A model generated the notes under the pieces. That model worked only from the letters and a program-made list of their open reading frames with translations. It did no database searches and had not been told where the DNA came from. A stretch of 13,331 nucleotides of DNA from an uncultured Bacilli bacterium (GTDB lineage Bacteria > Bacillota_I > Bacilli_A > RF39 > UBA660), in the NCBI GenBank assembly GCA_947625365.1, contig CANQNZ010000029.1, forward strand, positions 1-13,331. Reading direction: 5' to 3'. The position numbers and the translations under genes were made by a program. Numbering within the stretch: position 1 is the stretch's first letter; each line of letters opens with the position of its first letter. Positions 1 to 6,292 of this stretch are shown piece by piece.

Positions 1-53
1 TATTGGCTTACCCTAACAGCTGTGTTACTTAATTCAGCGGTCTCTATTTTCAT
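1..53 (-). CDS. engB: Start of a probable ribosome-biogenesis GTPase EngB/YsxC (partial, runs off the window)
   Basis: Only the first 17 codons are present; the visible protein is MKIETAELSNTAVRVSQ. The pattern of a Lys-rich start, a short beta strand and 'AV(R/K)..QY' resembles the segment before the P-loop of EngB/YsxC, where the 'LPE.A..GRSNVGKSS' motif follows, but that motif lies outside the window. The ATG at 53-51 has an AGGTGA ribosome binding site about eight bases upstream (62-67) and a sigma-A-like promoter at 78-106. EngB proteins are GTPases needed for late assembly of the large ribosomal subunit. The call rests on a very short match and could be wrong; a coding start here is much surer than the product name. 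Confidence 0.45.
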   Translation of the reverse strand, partial: MKIETAELSNTAVRVSQ

Positions 54-77
54 ATAAAAATCACCTACGTGTAATAC

Positions 78-106
78 ATTATATTAAAAAAATGGCTAAA
101 TTGCAA
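78..106 (-). promoter_or_regulatory. Sigma-A-like promoter for the partial engB-like gene
   Basis: Reading the minus strand, TTGCAA (106-101) and TATAAT (83-78) are separated by exactly 17 bases. The -10 box is perfect and the -35 box matches the consensus at four of six positions. It lies about 25 bases before the ATG at 53 and downstream of the terminator of the ileS operon. Confidence 0.5.
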
Positions 107-141
107 ATATATAAAATAATATTAAAGTAAAGTAAAGAAAA

Positions 142-172
142 ACTAGAGAAAGTCTAATCTCTAGTATCTTTT
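142..172. terminator. Bidirectional rho-independent terminator after the ileS operon
   Basis: ACTAGAGA (142-149) and TCTCTAGT (158-165) form a perfect 8-bp stem with an 8-base loop. On the minus strand the stem is followed by TTTTTC and on the plus strand by a T-rich run at 169-174. On the minus strand it would end transcripts from the glycosylase/ileS operon before the engB promoter. Confidence 0.7.
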
Positions 173-273
173 TTAGCTCCTTACTTTGGCAAAGGTATTC
201 CACTTTTTTAGCTTCCTATTTTGGCAAGGATATTTCTCTTTTTTAACTCCCTACTTTGGCAAGGGTATTCCGA
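169..273. repeat. Three tandem 35-bp repeats behind the DNA glycosylase gene
   Basis: Three units with a strict 35-base period (169-203, 204-238, 239-273) each start with TTTTTTA, followed by a CTCC-like block, then TTTGGCAA, then a GGTATTC-like end. The units differ at a few positions, so they are not a recent exact duplication. Each holds a small palindrome around CTTTGGCAAAG. A shorter duplication, CGACTTTTTCGT, follows at 271-295. There are no unique spacers, so this is not a CRISPR array. In the sense of the ileS operon the array is untranslated 3' sequence before the terminator; its role is unknown. Confidence 0.75.
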
Positions 274-291
274 CTTTTTCGTCGACTTTTT

Positions 292-311
292 CGTATTATA
301 AAAATAATACG
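292..311. repeat. Perfect hairpin just downstream of the glycosylase gene
   Basis: CGTATTAT (292-299), a four-A loop and ATAATACG (304-311) form an 8-bp inverted repeat 20 bases past the glycosylase stop codon. No T-run follows directly on the minus strand, so it is more likely an mRNA 3'-end stabilising structure than the terminator itself. Confidence 0.45.
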
Positions 312-331
312 ACTAAATTATAATAAAAGTT

Positions 332-811
332 TTATTTATTGTCAACTAAATATTCTTTATAAATTTCCGCTAAATCATCCAAAGAATACTTGGCATTAGC
401 AGGTGATGTTGATGGTAAACTTATACATTCAATAGCAACATCATTTTTTAAATATTTTGAATATAAATTATAAGCTTTTTTACCATTAATTAAAACTTTC
501 TTAATTTGGGTATGCTCTATTAATTTATTTATATCATTTACTTTAACATTTTTAATACTAGCATCAGATGAACCCGTAATTTCACAAGAAGCAATAACAT
601 CCCATAATGCTATATGATGTTTTAAAAGAAACTTTTCTTTATTATCAATCTTCTCATTAAAAATTTTTTCTAAAACAGGCCAAAAACGATTTTGAGGATG
701 AGCATAATAGAAACTTCTTTTACGTGAATAAACAGAAGGAAAAGAGCCTAATATCAAAATCTTGGAATTTTTATTATATATAGGTTTTAAAGGATGAATT
801 AATTTTTCCAT
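332..811 (-). CDS. DNA-deoxyinosine (hypoxanthine) glycosylase, UDG superfamily family 6
   Basis: A 159-residue protein that would remove deaminated bases, chiefly hypoxanthine arising from adenine, to start base excision repair. The family hallmarks are all visible: an HPLKP start, the GSFPS motif at 22-26, FYYAHPQNRFW at 34-44 with the Asn (41) that takes the catalytic position in family 6, LWD at 69-71, and LPSTSPAN at 132-139 in the place of the second UDG motif. I chose the ATG at 811-809 because the homologous region starts there (MEKLIHPLKP) and it lies seven bases after the ileS stop codon. The same frame is open to 889, but that adds 26 residues overlapping ileS and matching nothing I know. 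The ribosome binding site is weak, so translation is probably coupled to ileS. It is the last gene of the T-box operon. Confidence 0.85.
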   Translation of the reverse strand: MEKLIHPLKPIYNKNSKILILGSFPSVYSRKRSFYYAHPQNRFWPVLEKIFNEKIDNKEKFLLKHHIALWDVIASCEITGSSDASIKNVKVNDINKLIEHTQIKKVLINGKKAYNLYSKYLKNDVAIECISLPSTSPANAKYSLDDLAEIYKEYLVDNK

Positions 812-818
812 AACTTTA

Positions 819-3800
819 TTAGGCTTTTTTGATTGTAACACTTGCTCCATTTCCATTAATATCGATTTTTTCCTCACACTCTTTATCAATAAAATCTAGT
901 TTAGTTGATAAAGTTTCTCCTTTAATATAATCTAAATTATTTAAAATAGCTTGTTTTATTTCTGGACTAGTATTAAATTGTAACTCTATTCTATTTTCAA
1001 TTTCCAAGCCTTTTACTTTACGTAAGTTTTGAACTTTAGAAATAAATTCACGCGCAATTCCTTCTTCGATTAAATCTTCAGTTAAATTAGTATTTAAAAT
1101 TATAAAATTATTATTTTCCATACCAACATCAAAGCCATCTTTAGAATTAATACGAATATCTACCATATCTAAAGAAATCTCAATTGCTTTACCATCTATT
1201 TCTACTTGTTTTGTTTCATTATTTTGGATTTTCTTAATATCTTCTTCTGAGAAATTATTTAAAATATTAACAAACTCTTTGATATTACCACCTAAAATAG
1301 GTCCTGCTACTTTAAAGTTTGGTTTAATTGTATAATTCATATATTTAGATAAATCTTTTTCAAAAATTACTTTTTTGACATTTAATTCTTCTTTAATTAA
1401 ATTAACTAAATCATTTAGTATTGTTTCATTTTTACCATCTAATATAACTTCACTAATTGGTTGACGTACTTTTATTTTAGCTTCTTCACGAGCCATACGA
1501 CCAATACTAATTAAATTTCTAACTAAATCCATTTTTTCTTCAATTTCTTTATTAATAAGTTTTTCATCAACCGTTGGATAATCACTTAAATGAACAGATT
1601 CCTCATTAGTTAAATTACGATATAATTCTTCGGATATAAATGGAGTTATTGGAGCAATTAACTTAGATAAACCTACTAATACCTCATAAGTTGTAATATA
1701 AACGCTTTTTTTGTTTTCATTTAAAGTGCTACCCCAAAAACGATTACGATTACGTCTTATATACCAGTTAGATAAATCTTCAGATACAAAGTCTGCCAAA
1801 TAATGCACCATTTTATTTAAATCATACTCATCAAAAGAAGCCCGTACATTCTTAACTAAACCATTATATTTTGATAAAAGCCACTTATCAATTTCTTCTC
1901 TTTTTTCATAAGGAACCTGACATTTATCTGTATCTATTTTATCAATGTTAGCATAAGTAGCAAAGAAACTATAAGAATTTTTAAGAGGGTTAAAGAATTT
2001 AGAATAAACTTCTTTTAAACCAGAAATATCAAATTTTAAAGGAGTCCAAACTGGAGAAACATAAGGGAGATAAAATCTTACTGTATCTGCTCCATACTCT
2101 TTAATTGTTGTAAATGGTTCTACTATATTACCACGCGATTTACTCATTTTTTTGCCTTCGCTATCTAAAAGTAAATCATTAACTAAAACGTTTTTAAATG
2201 GTGAGCAACCTTTAACAAAAGTAGAAATAACCATTAATGTATAAAACCAACCTCTTGTTTGATCAATACCTTCACAGATAAAGTCAGCTGGAAATTGGCT
2301 TTCCCATAACTCTTTGTTTTCAAAAGGATAATGATATTGAGCAAATGGCATAGAGCCGGAGTCAAACCAACAATCTAAAACATCAGGAATGCGGGTCATT
2401 TCTCCTCCACATTTTTCACATTTAAGATGAACATTATCAATATATGGTTTATGTAAGTCTAAATTATCATCTAATTTAGTTGTAGCTTTTTCTTTTAATT
2501 CGGCAATAGAACCAATCATTTCTGTATGGCCACAAGCACATTTAAACAAAGGAATAGGACTTCCCCAATAACGAGACCTTGAAACATTCCAATCACGCGC
2601 ATTAGCAAGCCAATTAGCAAAACGTTTTTCCCCTACATAAGCGGGATACCAATTAACTTTAGAGTTGGCTTTTACTAAATCATCACGCATTTGCGAAACT
2701 TTAATGTAATAACTTGGCATTGAATAATAAATTAATGGAGTATCACAGCGCCAGCAATGGGGATATTCATGAGCAATTTTCTGACGTTTAAATAACTTAC
2801 CTTCTTCTTTTAAATAAGCTACTATCTCCTCATTTACATCATGAACAAACCTCTTATCCCATAAGCCACCAACATAACAACCATCTTTACCAACAGGATT
2901 TAAATATGGTAAATCATAAGCTTTCCCTACATTAGCATCATCTTCACCAAAAGCAGGAGCAATATGAACTATACCTGTACCATCTTCCATGGTAACATAA
3001 TCATCACAAGTTACATAAAAAGCTTTTTTAGAAACCTCAAAAGAAGGGATTAATTGCTCATATTCTTGATATTCTAAATCTTTACCTTTAAAAGTATCTA
3101 TTATTTCGGCTTCCTCCCCTAAAACTTTACTTACAAGTTTAGAAGCTAAAATGAATTTAGTTCCTTTCGATACTACTAAAGCATAATCTTCATCAGGATT
3201 AACACATAATGCTACGTTAGCAATTAAAGTCCAAGGAGTTGTTGTCCAAACTAAAAAGTAAACATCTTCATCTTTTTTCTTAAAAGGTACATAAACTGTA
3301 ATCGCCGTATCAGTTTGATAATTCTGCGCAACTTCATGAGTAGCAAGACCTGTTCCACAATGAGGACAATATGGTACTACTCGCGTACCTTCGTAGAATA
3401 AATCCTTTTTAAACATTTCTTTTAATATCCACCACTCGGTTTCAATATATTCATTTTTATATGTTAAATAAGGATGTTTTATATCAAAAAATTGGCCCAT
3501 CTTACTAGTTAAATCAGAAAAAGCATTTTCATTTTCTCGCACTGACTTACGACACTCTTCGTTAAATTTATCGACTCCTAATGCTTCTATTTCTTTTTTA
3601 GAAGAAATACCTAATTTTTTCTCGACATGATTTTCAATAGGTAAACCATGCGTATCCCAACCAATTTTACGAATAACTTTATGCCCATTCATTACATGAT
3701 ACTTAGTTATAGTATCTTTTAAGTTTTTAGAAACCATATGATGAAGGCCAGGAAAACCATTGGCAAAAGCAGGTCCATCATAAAAAACATAAGTCTTATC

Positions 3801-3917
3801 GTTTTCATGCACTTTAATTTGCTTATCATGCATAGCATTAACGCTTTGCCAAGAAGCTAAAATACTTTCTTCTACTTCACTAACTGGTCTTTTGTCTAAA
3901 TCTTTAAAATTTTTCAT
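819..3917 (-). CDS. ileS: Isoleucyl-tRNA synthetase, type 2, with altered GLHH signature
   Basis: Charges tRNA-Ile with isoleucine and edits mischarged valine. The 1032-residue length, the motifs FYDGPAFANG (45-54) and WDTHGLP (87-93), and the lack of the C-terminal zinc cysteine cluster of type 1 enzymes mark the type 2 (eukaryote-like) class, which is intrinsically little affected by mupirocin. The editing domain shows WTTTPWTL (224-231) and GTGIVHIAPAFGEDD (313-327). RDWNVSRSRYWGSPIP (441-456), DCWFDSGS (515-522), GIDQTRGWFYTL (550-561) and KMSKS (590-594) follow, then the anticodon-binding region. The class I signature HxGH reads GLHH at 57-60. The ATG at 3917-3915 is preceded by GAAGGA and overlaps the Fic stop codon by one base (TAATG). 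It appears to be the housekeeping synthetase, being under an Ile T-box, but the rest of the genome is not seen. Confidence 0.96.
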   Translation of the reverse strand: MKNFKDLDKRPVSEVEESILASWQSVNAMHDKQIKVHENDKTYVFYDGPAFANGFPGLHHMVSKNLKDTITKYHVMNGHKVIRKIGWDTHGLPIENHVEKKLGISSKKEIEALGVDKFNEECRKSVRENENAFSDLTSKMGQFFDIKHPYLTYKNEYIETEWWILKEMFKKDLFYEGTRVVPYCPHCGTGLATHEVAQNYQTDTAITVYVPFKKKDEDVYFLVWTTTPWTLIANVALCVNPDEDYALVVSKGTKFILASKLVSKVLGEEAEIIDTFKGKDLEYQEYEQLIPSFEVSKKAFYVTCDDYVTMEDGTGIVHIAPAFGEDDANVGKAYDLPYLNPVGKDGCYVGGLWDKRFVHDVNEEIVAYLKEEGKLFKRQKIAHEYPHCWRCDTPLIYYSMPSYYIKVSQMRDDLVKANSKVNWYPAYVGEKRFANWLANARDWNVSRSRYWGSPIPLFKCACGHTEMIGSIAELKEKATTKLDDNLDLHKPYIDNVHLKCEKCGGEMTRIPDVLDCWFDSGSMPFAQYHYPFENKELWESQFPADFICEGIDQTRGWFYTLMVISTFVKGCSPFKNVLVNDLLLDSEGKKMSKSRGNIVEPFTTIKEYGADTVRFYLPYVSPVWTPLKFDISGLKEVYSKFFNPLKNSYSFFATYANIDKIDTDKCQVPYEKREEIDKWLLSKYNGLVKNVRASFDEYDLNKMVHYLADFVSEDLSNWYIRRNRNRFWGSTLNENKKSVYITTYEVLVGLSKLIAPITPFISEELYRNLTNEESVHLSDYPTVDEKLINKEIEEKMDLVRNLISIGRMAREEAKIKVRQPISEVILDGKNETILNDLVNLIKEELNVKKVIFEKDLSKYMNYTIKPNFKVAGPILGGNIKEFVNILNNFSEEDIKKIQNNETKQVEIDGKAIEISLDMVDIRINSKDGFDVGMENNNFIILNTNLTEDLIEEGIAREFISKVQNLRKVKGLEIENRIELQFNTSPEIKQAILNNLDYIKGETLSTKLDFIDKECEEKIDINGNGASVTIKKA

Positions 3918-4522
3918 TATCTTTTCCTTCTTTCATTTTCATTAAAATCTAACATTTCTTTAATATCTAAATCATTATCTTTATTTAATAATAAATTCTC
4001 ATAAAATTTAATTAAATAATCGTAAGGGGCAAGCTGATGTTTATCTATGCAATTGCTCAAAACTAAAGCATTTCGAAAGTAACTAAAATTATTTTTTAAA
4101 ATATCATTATTTGGCTGATAACCTAAAGCGCGAAAATAAATTATCATAAACGTAGCCACTGTTCTAGTATTTCCATCATTAAAGGGATGAACTTGCCAAA
4201 TATTAGAGGTAAATTTAGCAAAATGTTTTAAAATTTCCTCTGGTGATTTATCTTGATAATTATAAGTTTTTTCAGTATCTAAATCATATTTTAAGTAGCT
4301 TTCAATATTTTGAAAGTTGACATAAAAAATTGTTTCATCATCAATTATATGTTCTTTTCTAAATAAATTATCTTTTCGAAAAGCGCCGGCATTAGGTAAA
4401 ATATCTTGAAATAAAAAGTGATGTATTTCTTTTAAATAATCACAAGAAAACTCTAAATGATTAGCTTTATTGATAAACTCATAAATTCGATTACTGACAA
4501 TATTTATTTCTTCTGGACTCAT
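3917..4522 (-). CDS. Fic-domain protein (putative AMP transferase), first gene of the T-box operon
   Basis: A 201-residue protein with a complete Fic core motif, HPFNDGNTR, at 112-120, including the catalytic His and the anion-binding Gly-Asn-x-Arg. FRKDNLFRKEH at 48-58 and the HxFLF region around 34-38 fit the usual Fic fold. Fic enzymes normally transfer AMP from ATP to a hydroxyl of a target protein, and some move other phosphate-containing groups. No clear inhibitory (S/T)xxxE(G/N) helix is seen at either end, so it is neither a plain class II nor a class III self-inhibited Fic; a separate antitoxin partner is not visible nearby. The start at 4522 has AGGAGG at 4531-4536, an ideal spacing. 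The gene lies between the Ile T-box and ileS and shares one base with ileS. Substrate unknown. Confidence 0.88.
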   Translation of the reverse strand: MSPEEINIVSNRIYEFINKANHLEFSCDYLKEIHHFLFQDILPNAGAFRKDNLFRKEHIIDDETIFYVNFQNIESYLKYDLDTEKTYNYQDKSPEEILKHFAKFTSNIWQVHPFNDGNTRTVATFMIIYFRALGYQPNNDILKNNFSYFRNALVLSNCIDKHQLAPYDYLIKFYENLLLNKDNDLDIKEMLDFNENERRKR

Positions 4523-4540
4523 ATTTTTTACCTCCTAAAT

Positions 4541-4603
4541 ATAAAAAAATCATAAACTAAAGGACGAGATTATACCCGTGGTACCACCTTAATTTATGAT
4601 TTT
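4541..4603 (-). terminator. T-box terminator hairpin
   Basis: The arms at 4587-4603 and 4546-4563 pair (AATCATAAA with TTTATGATT, and AAGG with CCTT) and enclose the T-box core. On the minus strand the stem is followed by seven T residues (4549-4543). It is mutually exclusive with the antiterminator formed by the T-box core and lies just before the Fic ribosome binding site. Confidence 0.88.
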
Positions 4604-4767
4604 AATCATACACTTAATACTTGTAACGTAAGTAAGCCGTTTATATTTACTAACTTTCAATATAACACATCCAAAGTGATTTTTAATATACATTATTTCC
4701 TGATTTGCACCATCCATCAGTTCTCTATAAACTTAGTATATTAACGTCTTTTTCAATTGCTTTAACG
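4541..4767 (-). promoter_or_regulatory. Isoleucine T-box riboswitch leader
   Basis: On the minus strand the leader runs from the predicted transcription start to the T-run before Fic. It shows an AGAGAA block with GGTG in the stem I loop (around 4707-4725), a candidate specifier ATC (Ile) at 4680-4678, a GTTAGTA-type block and the T-box core AAGGTGGTACCACGGG at 4590-4575, whose GGTACC bulge region would pair with the tRNA acceptor end. T-box leaders bind uncharged tRNA and then form an antiterminator instead of the terminator. Low charged tRNA-Ile should therefore raise expression of Fic, ileS and probably the glycosylase. The exact specifier position is my reading and depends on the stem I fold. 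Confidence 0.93.
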
Positions 4768-4773
4768 CTTTTT

Positions 4774-4802
4774 ATTATATTATGTTAAAGATTGATTGTC
4801 AA
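4774..4802 (-). promoter_or_regulatory. Consensus promoter of the T-box/Fic/ileS operon
   Basis: TTGACA (4802-4797), a 17-base spacer and TATAAT (4779-4774) are a perfect sigma-A consensus on the minus strand. The -35 box overlaps the TGA stop codon (4801-4799) of the small frame upstream, so operon expression is probably set mainly by the T-box rather than by promoter strength. Confidence 0.9.
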
Positions 4803-4960
4803 ACCATCTTTCTTAAAAGTTCACGAATTTTAGTATCAGGATAAGTCTTATCATCATCTATCCATTTTTGCAAATCTTCATCTTTCATTTCTACAGATTT
4901 TCCCGGGCTTTTAACTGGCAGAATTTCTTCAACATTATTATCATCAATCCAAGCTTTCAA
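4799..4960 (-). CDS. Possible small protein (53 codons from TTG) behind the glucosyltransferase
   Basis: An open frame directly follows the glucosyltransferase stop codon, in the same frame, and runs 60 codons to TGA at 4801-4799. No ATG lies near its beginning. A TTG at 4960-4958, about ten bases after AAAGAGAG, would give a 53-residue protein; an in-frame ATG exists only at codon 32. The product is acidic and helical, with two similar units, LNDLKAWIDDNN and DEDLQKWIDDDK, which suggests a real or recently real protein, since chance frames rarely repeat so. It may be a separate gene, a read-through extension or a remnant. I do not recognise the family. Confidence 0.4.
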   Translation of the reverse strand: MKAWIDDNNVEEILPVKSPGKSVEMKDEDLQKWIDDDKTYPDTKIRELLRKMV

Positions 4961-4981
4961 GTCATTTAAACTCTCTTTCTT

Positions 4982-6142
4982 TTACTTACTATGAATATCA
5001 TTAACTTTAAATTTATGTTCTTTCATAACTAAACTATATAATTCATCAATAGCTTTTTTCTTTTTTTCTTTTCCCATATTTTTACTCATAACATCTAAAA
5101 TTTTCGGATTTTTACTTATTTTATCTAAATAAATACCAAATTCTTTAGGATTACTAGCTTTTAATGCATATTTATTTTTTACTAAAAATTTATAATTAGC
5201 CTTTTCTTGCCCCGCACTTTTATTAATTAAAAGCATAGGTTTTTGTAAAAATAAGCATTCGGTTACCGTAAGACCTCCTGGTTTTGTAATAACTAAATCA
5301 CTAGCTACCATATATTCTTTTACTTTATCAACAAAGCCTAACACTTGTATATTTGCAATATTATTTTTTTTGACTAAATCACTAACCTTTTTTCTCAGTT
5401 CATTGTTTCTACCTGCTATAAAGACAACATTAACTTTGTAATCACCCATTATTAATTTTTCTAAAAAAGGTAAAGATACCGAAGAATTATTGCCCCCACC
5501 GAAAAATAAAATAGTTATTTGGCCATTATCTAATTTCAATTTCTTTTTACATTCTTTACTATCTAACTGTTCACAAAAAGCATCTGATAAAGGAATGCCA
5601 AAAACTTTAATCTTATTTTTAGGAACTCCTCTTTCTAAAAGTTCACTTCTCATTTCTTTATTACTAACTATAATTGCTTCTTCCACATTAGAAGCTTTTG
5701 TCCAAGCTTCATGCACTTCATAATCCGTTATAACAGTATAAAGCTTACTATTAATTAAATTATATCTAATATATCTAGAAGCTAGTATACTAGCAAAAAA
5801 ATGAGTAGAAATAATAATATCAGGATTAAATTCTTGCATTTTATGACGTAATTTATCATTATCAAATAAATGATAACATAATCTGCGCATCCCTAAAGAA
5901 CGAAATTTATGATTATAAAAGCGATAAATAAATTCCCATAAAAATGGATTTTTAGCAAACATAGTTTTTTCAAAAATTCCTTTACTAACTTTGCGCATGA
6001 AAGGCGTAGCATAATCTAGTATATCTAAAGTTTCCACTTTTATATCTGGATTTTTTTGTTTAAAATTATCTTTTATATAATTAGCTACAACTTTATGCCC
6101 ATTTCCATAAGTTGCATACGGAATTAAAATTTTTTTAATCAT
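4982..6142 (-). CDS. UgtP/MGDG-synthase-like glycosyltransferase (diacylglycerol glucosyltransferase)
   Basis: A 386-residue GT28-type enzyme likely to transfer glucose (or galactose) from a UDP-sugar to diacylglycerol on the inner face of the membrane, giving membrane glycolipid and, where present, lipoteichoic acid anchors. The N-terminal domain has YATYGNGH (9-16), the glycine-rich loop of the MGDG synthase family. The C-terminal domain has FFGGGNNSS (213-221), VLGFVDKVKEYM (267-278) and the donor-binding KPGGLTVTE (287-295) with GQEKAN (311-316). Length is close to Bacillus UgtP. The ATG at 6142 has GAGGGA upstream. Sugar specificity and processivity cannot be told from the sequence; a MurG-like or other lipid target is less likely. 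The divergent mutase gene suggests a shared sugar-nucleotide pathway. Confidence 0.85.
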   Translation of the reverse strand: MIKKILIPYATYGNGHKVVANYIKDNFKQKNPDIKVETLDILDYATPFMRKVSKGIFEKTMFAKNPFLWEFIYRFYNHKFRSLGMRRLCYHLFDNDKLRHKMQEFNPDIIISTHFFASILASRYIRYNLINSKLYTVITDYEVHEAWTKASNVEEAIIVSNKEMRSELLERGVPKNKIKVFGIPLSDAFCEQLDSKECKKKLKLDNGQITILFFGGGNNSSVSLPFLEKLIMGDYKVNVVFIAGRNNELRKKVSDLVKKNNIANIQVLGFVDKVKEYMVASDLVITKPGGLTVTECLFLQKPMLLINKSAGQEKANYKFLVKNKYALKASNPKEFGIYLDKISKNPKILDVMSKNMGKEKKKKAIDELYSLVMKEHKFKVNDIHSK

Positions 6143-6160
6143 AAATATCCCTCAATACTT

Positions 6161-6189
6161 ATTATACCCTTTTTTAATCAGCTTGAAAA
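6161..6189 (-). promoter_or_regulatory. Likely promoter of the glucosyltransferase gene
   Basis: TATAAT (6166-6161) lies 17 bases downstream of TTTTCA (6189-6184) on the minus strand, giving a short leader before the GAGGGA site and the ATG at 6142. The -10 box is perfect and the -35 box is weak. Confidence 0.5.
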
Positions 6190-6292
6190 GTAAGTATTAT
6201 TTACTCCTGTCTAATTATGTCCGATATTGACAAAAGTCATTAAAAAAATAGCCAAGTTAGTAAAAAAATGCTATATTTATACTGGTGAGATA

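Noticed and set aside
169..273. CRISPR-like array of three evenly spaced repeats
   Set aside because: The whole 35-base period is repeat; there are no unique spacers and no cas genes.
5490..5723. Open plus-strand frame of 77 codons inside the glucosyltransferase gene
   Set aside because: It lies entirely within a well-supported minus-strand gene, has no ribosome site and a composition expected from the opposite strand.
6227..6255. TTGACA at 6227-6232 as the -35 box of the mutase promoter
   Set aside because: No -10 box lies at 16-18 bases; the candidate TATATT at 6272-6277 is too far from it and has only a poor -35 of its own.
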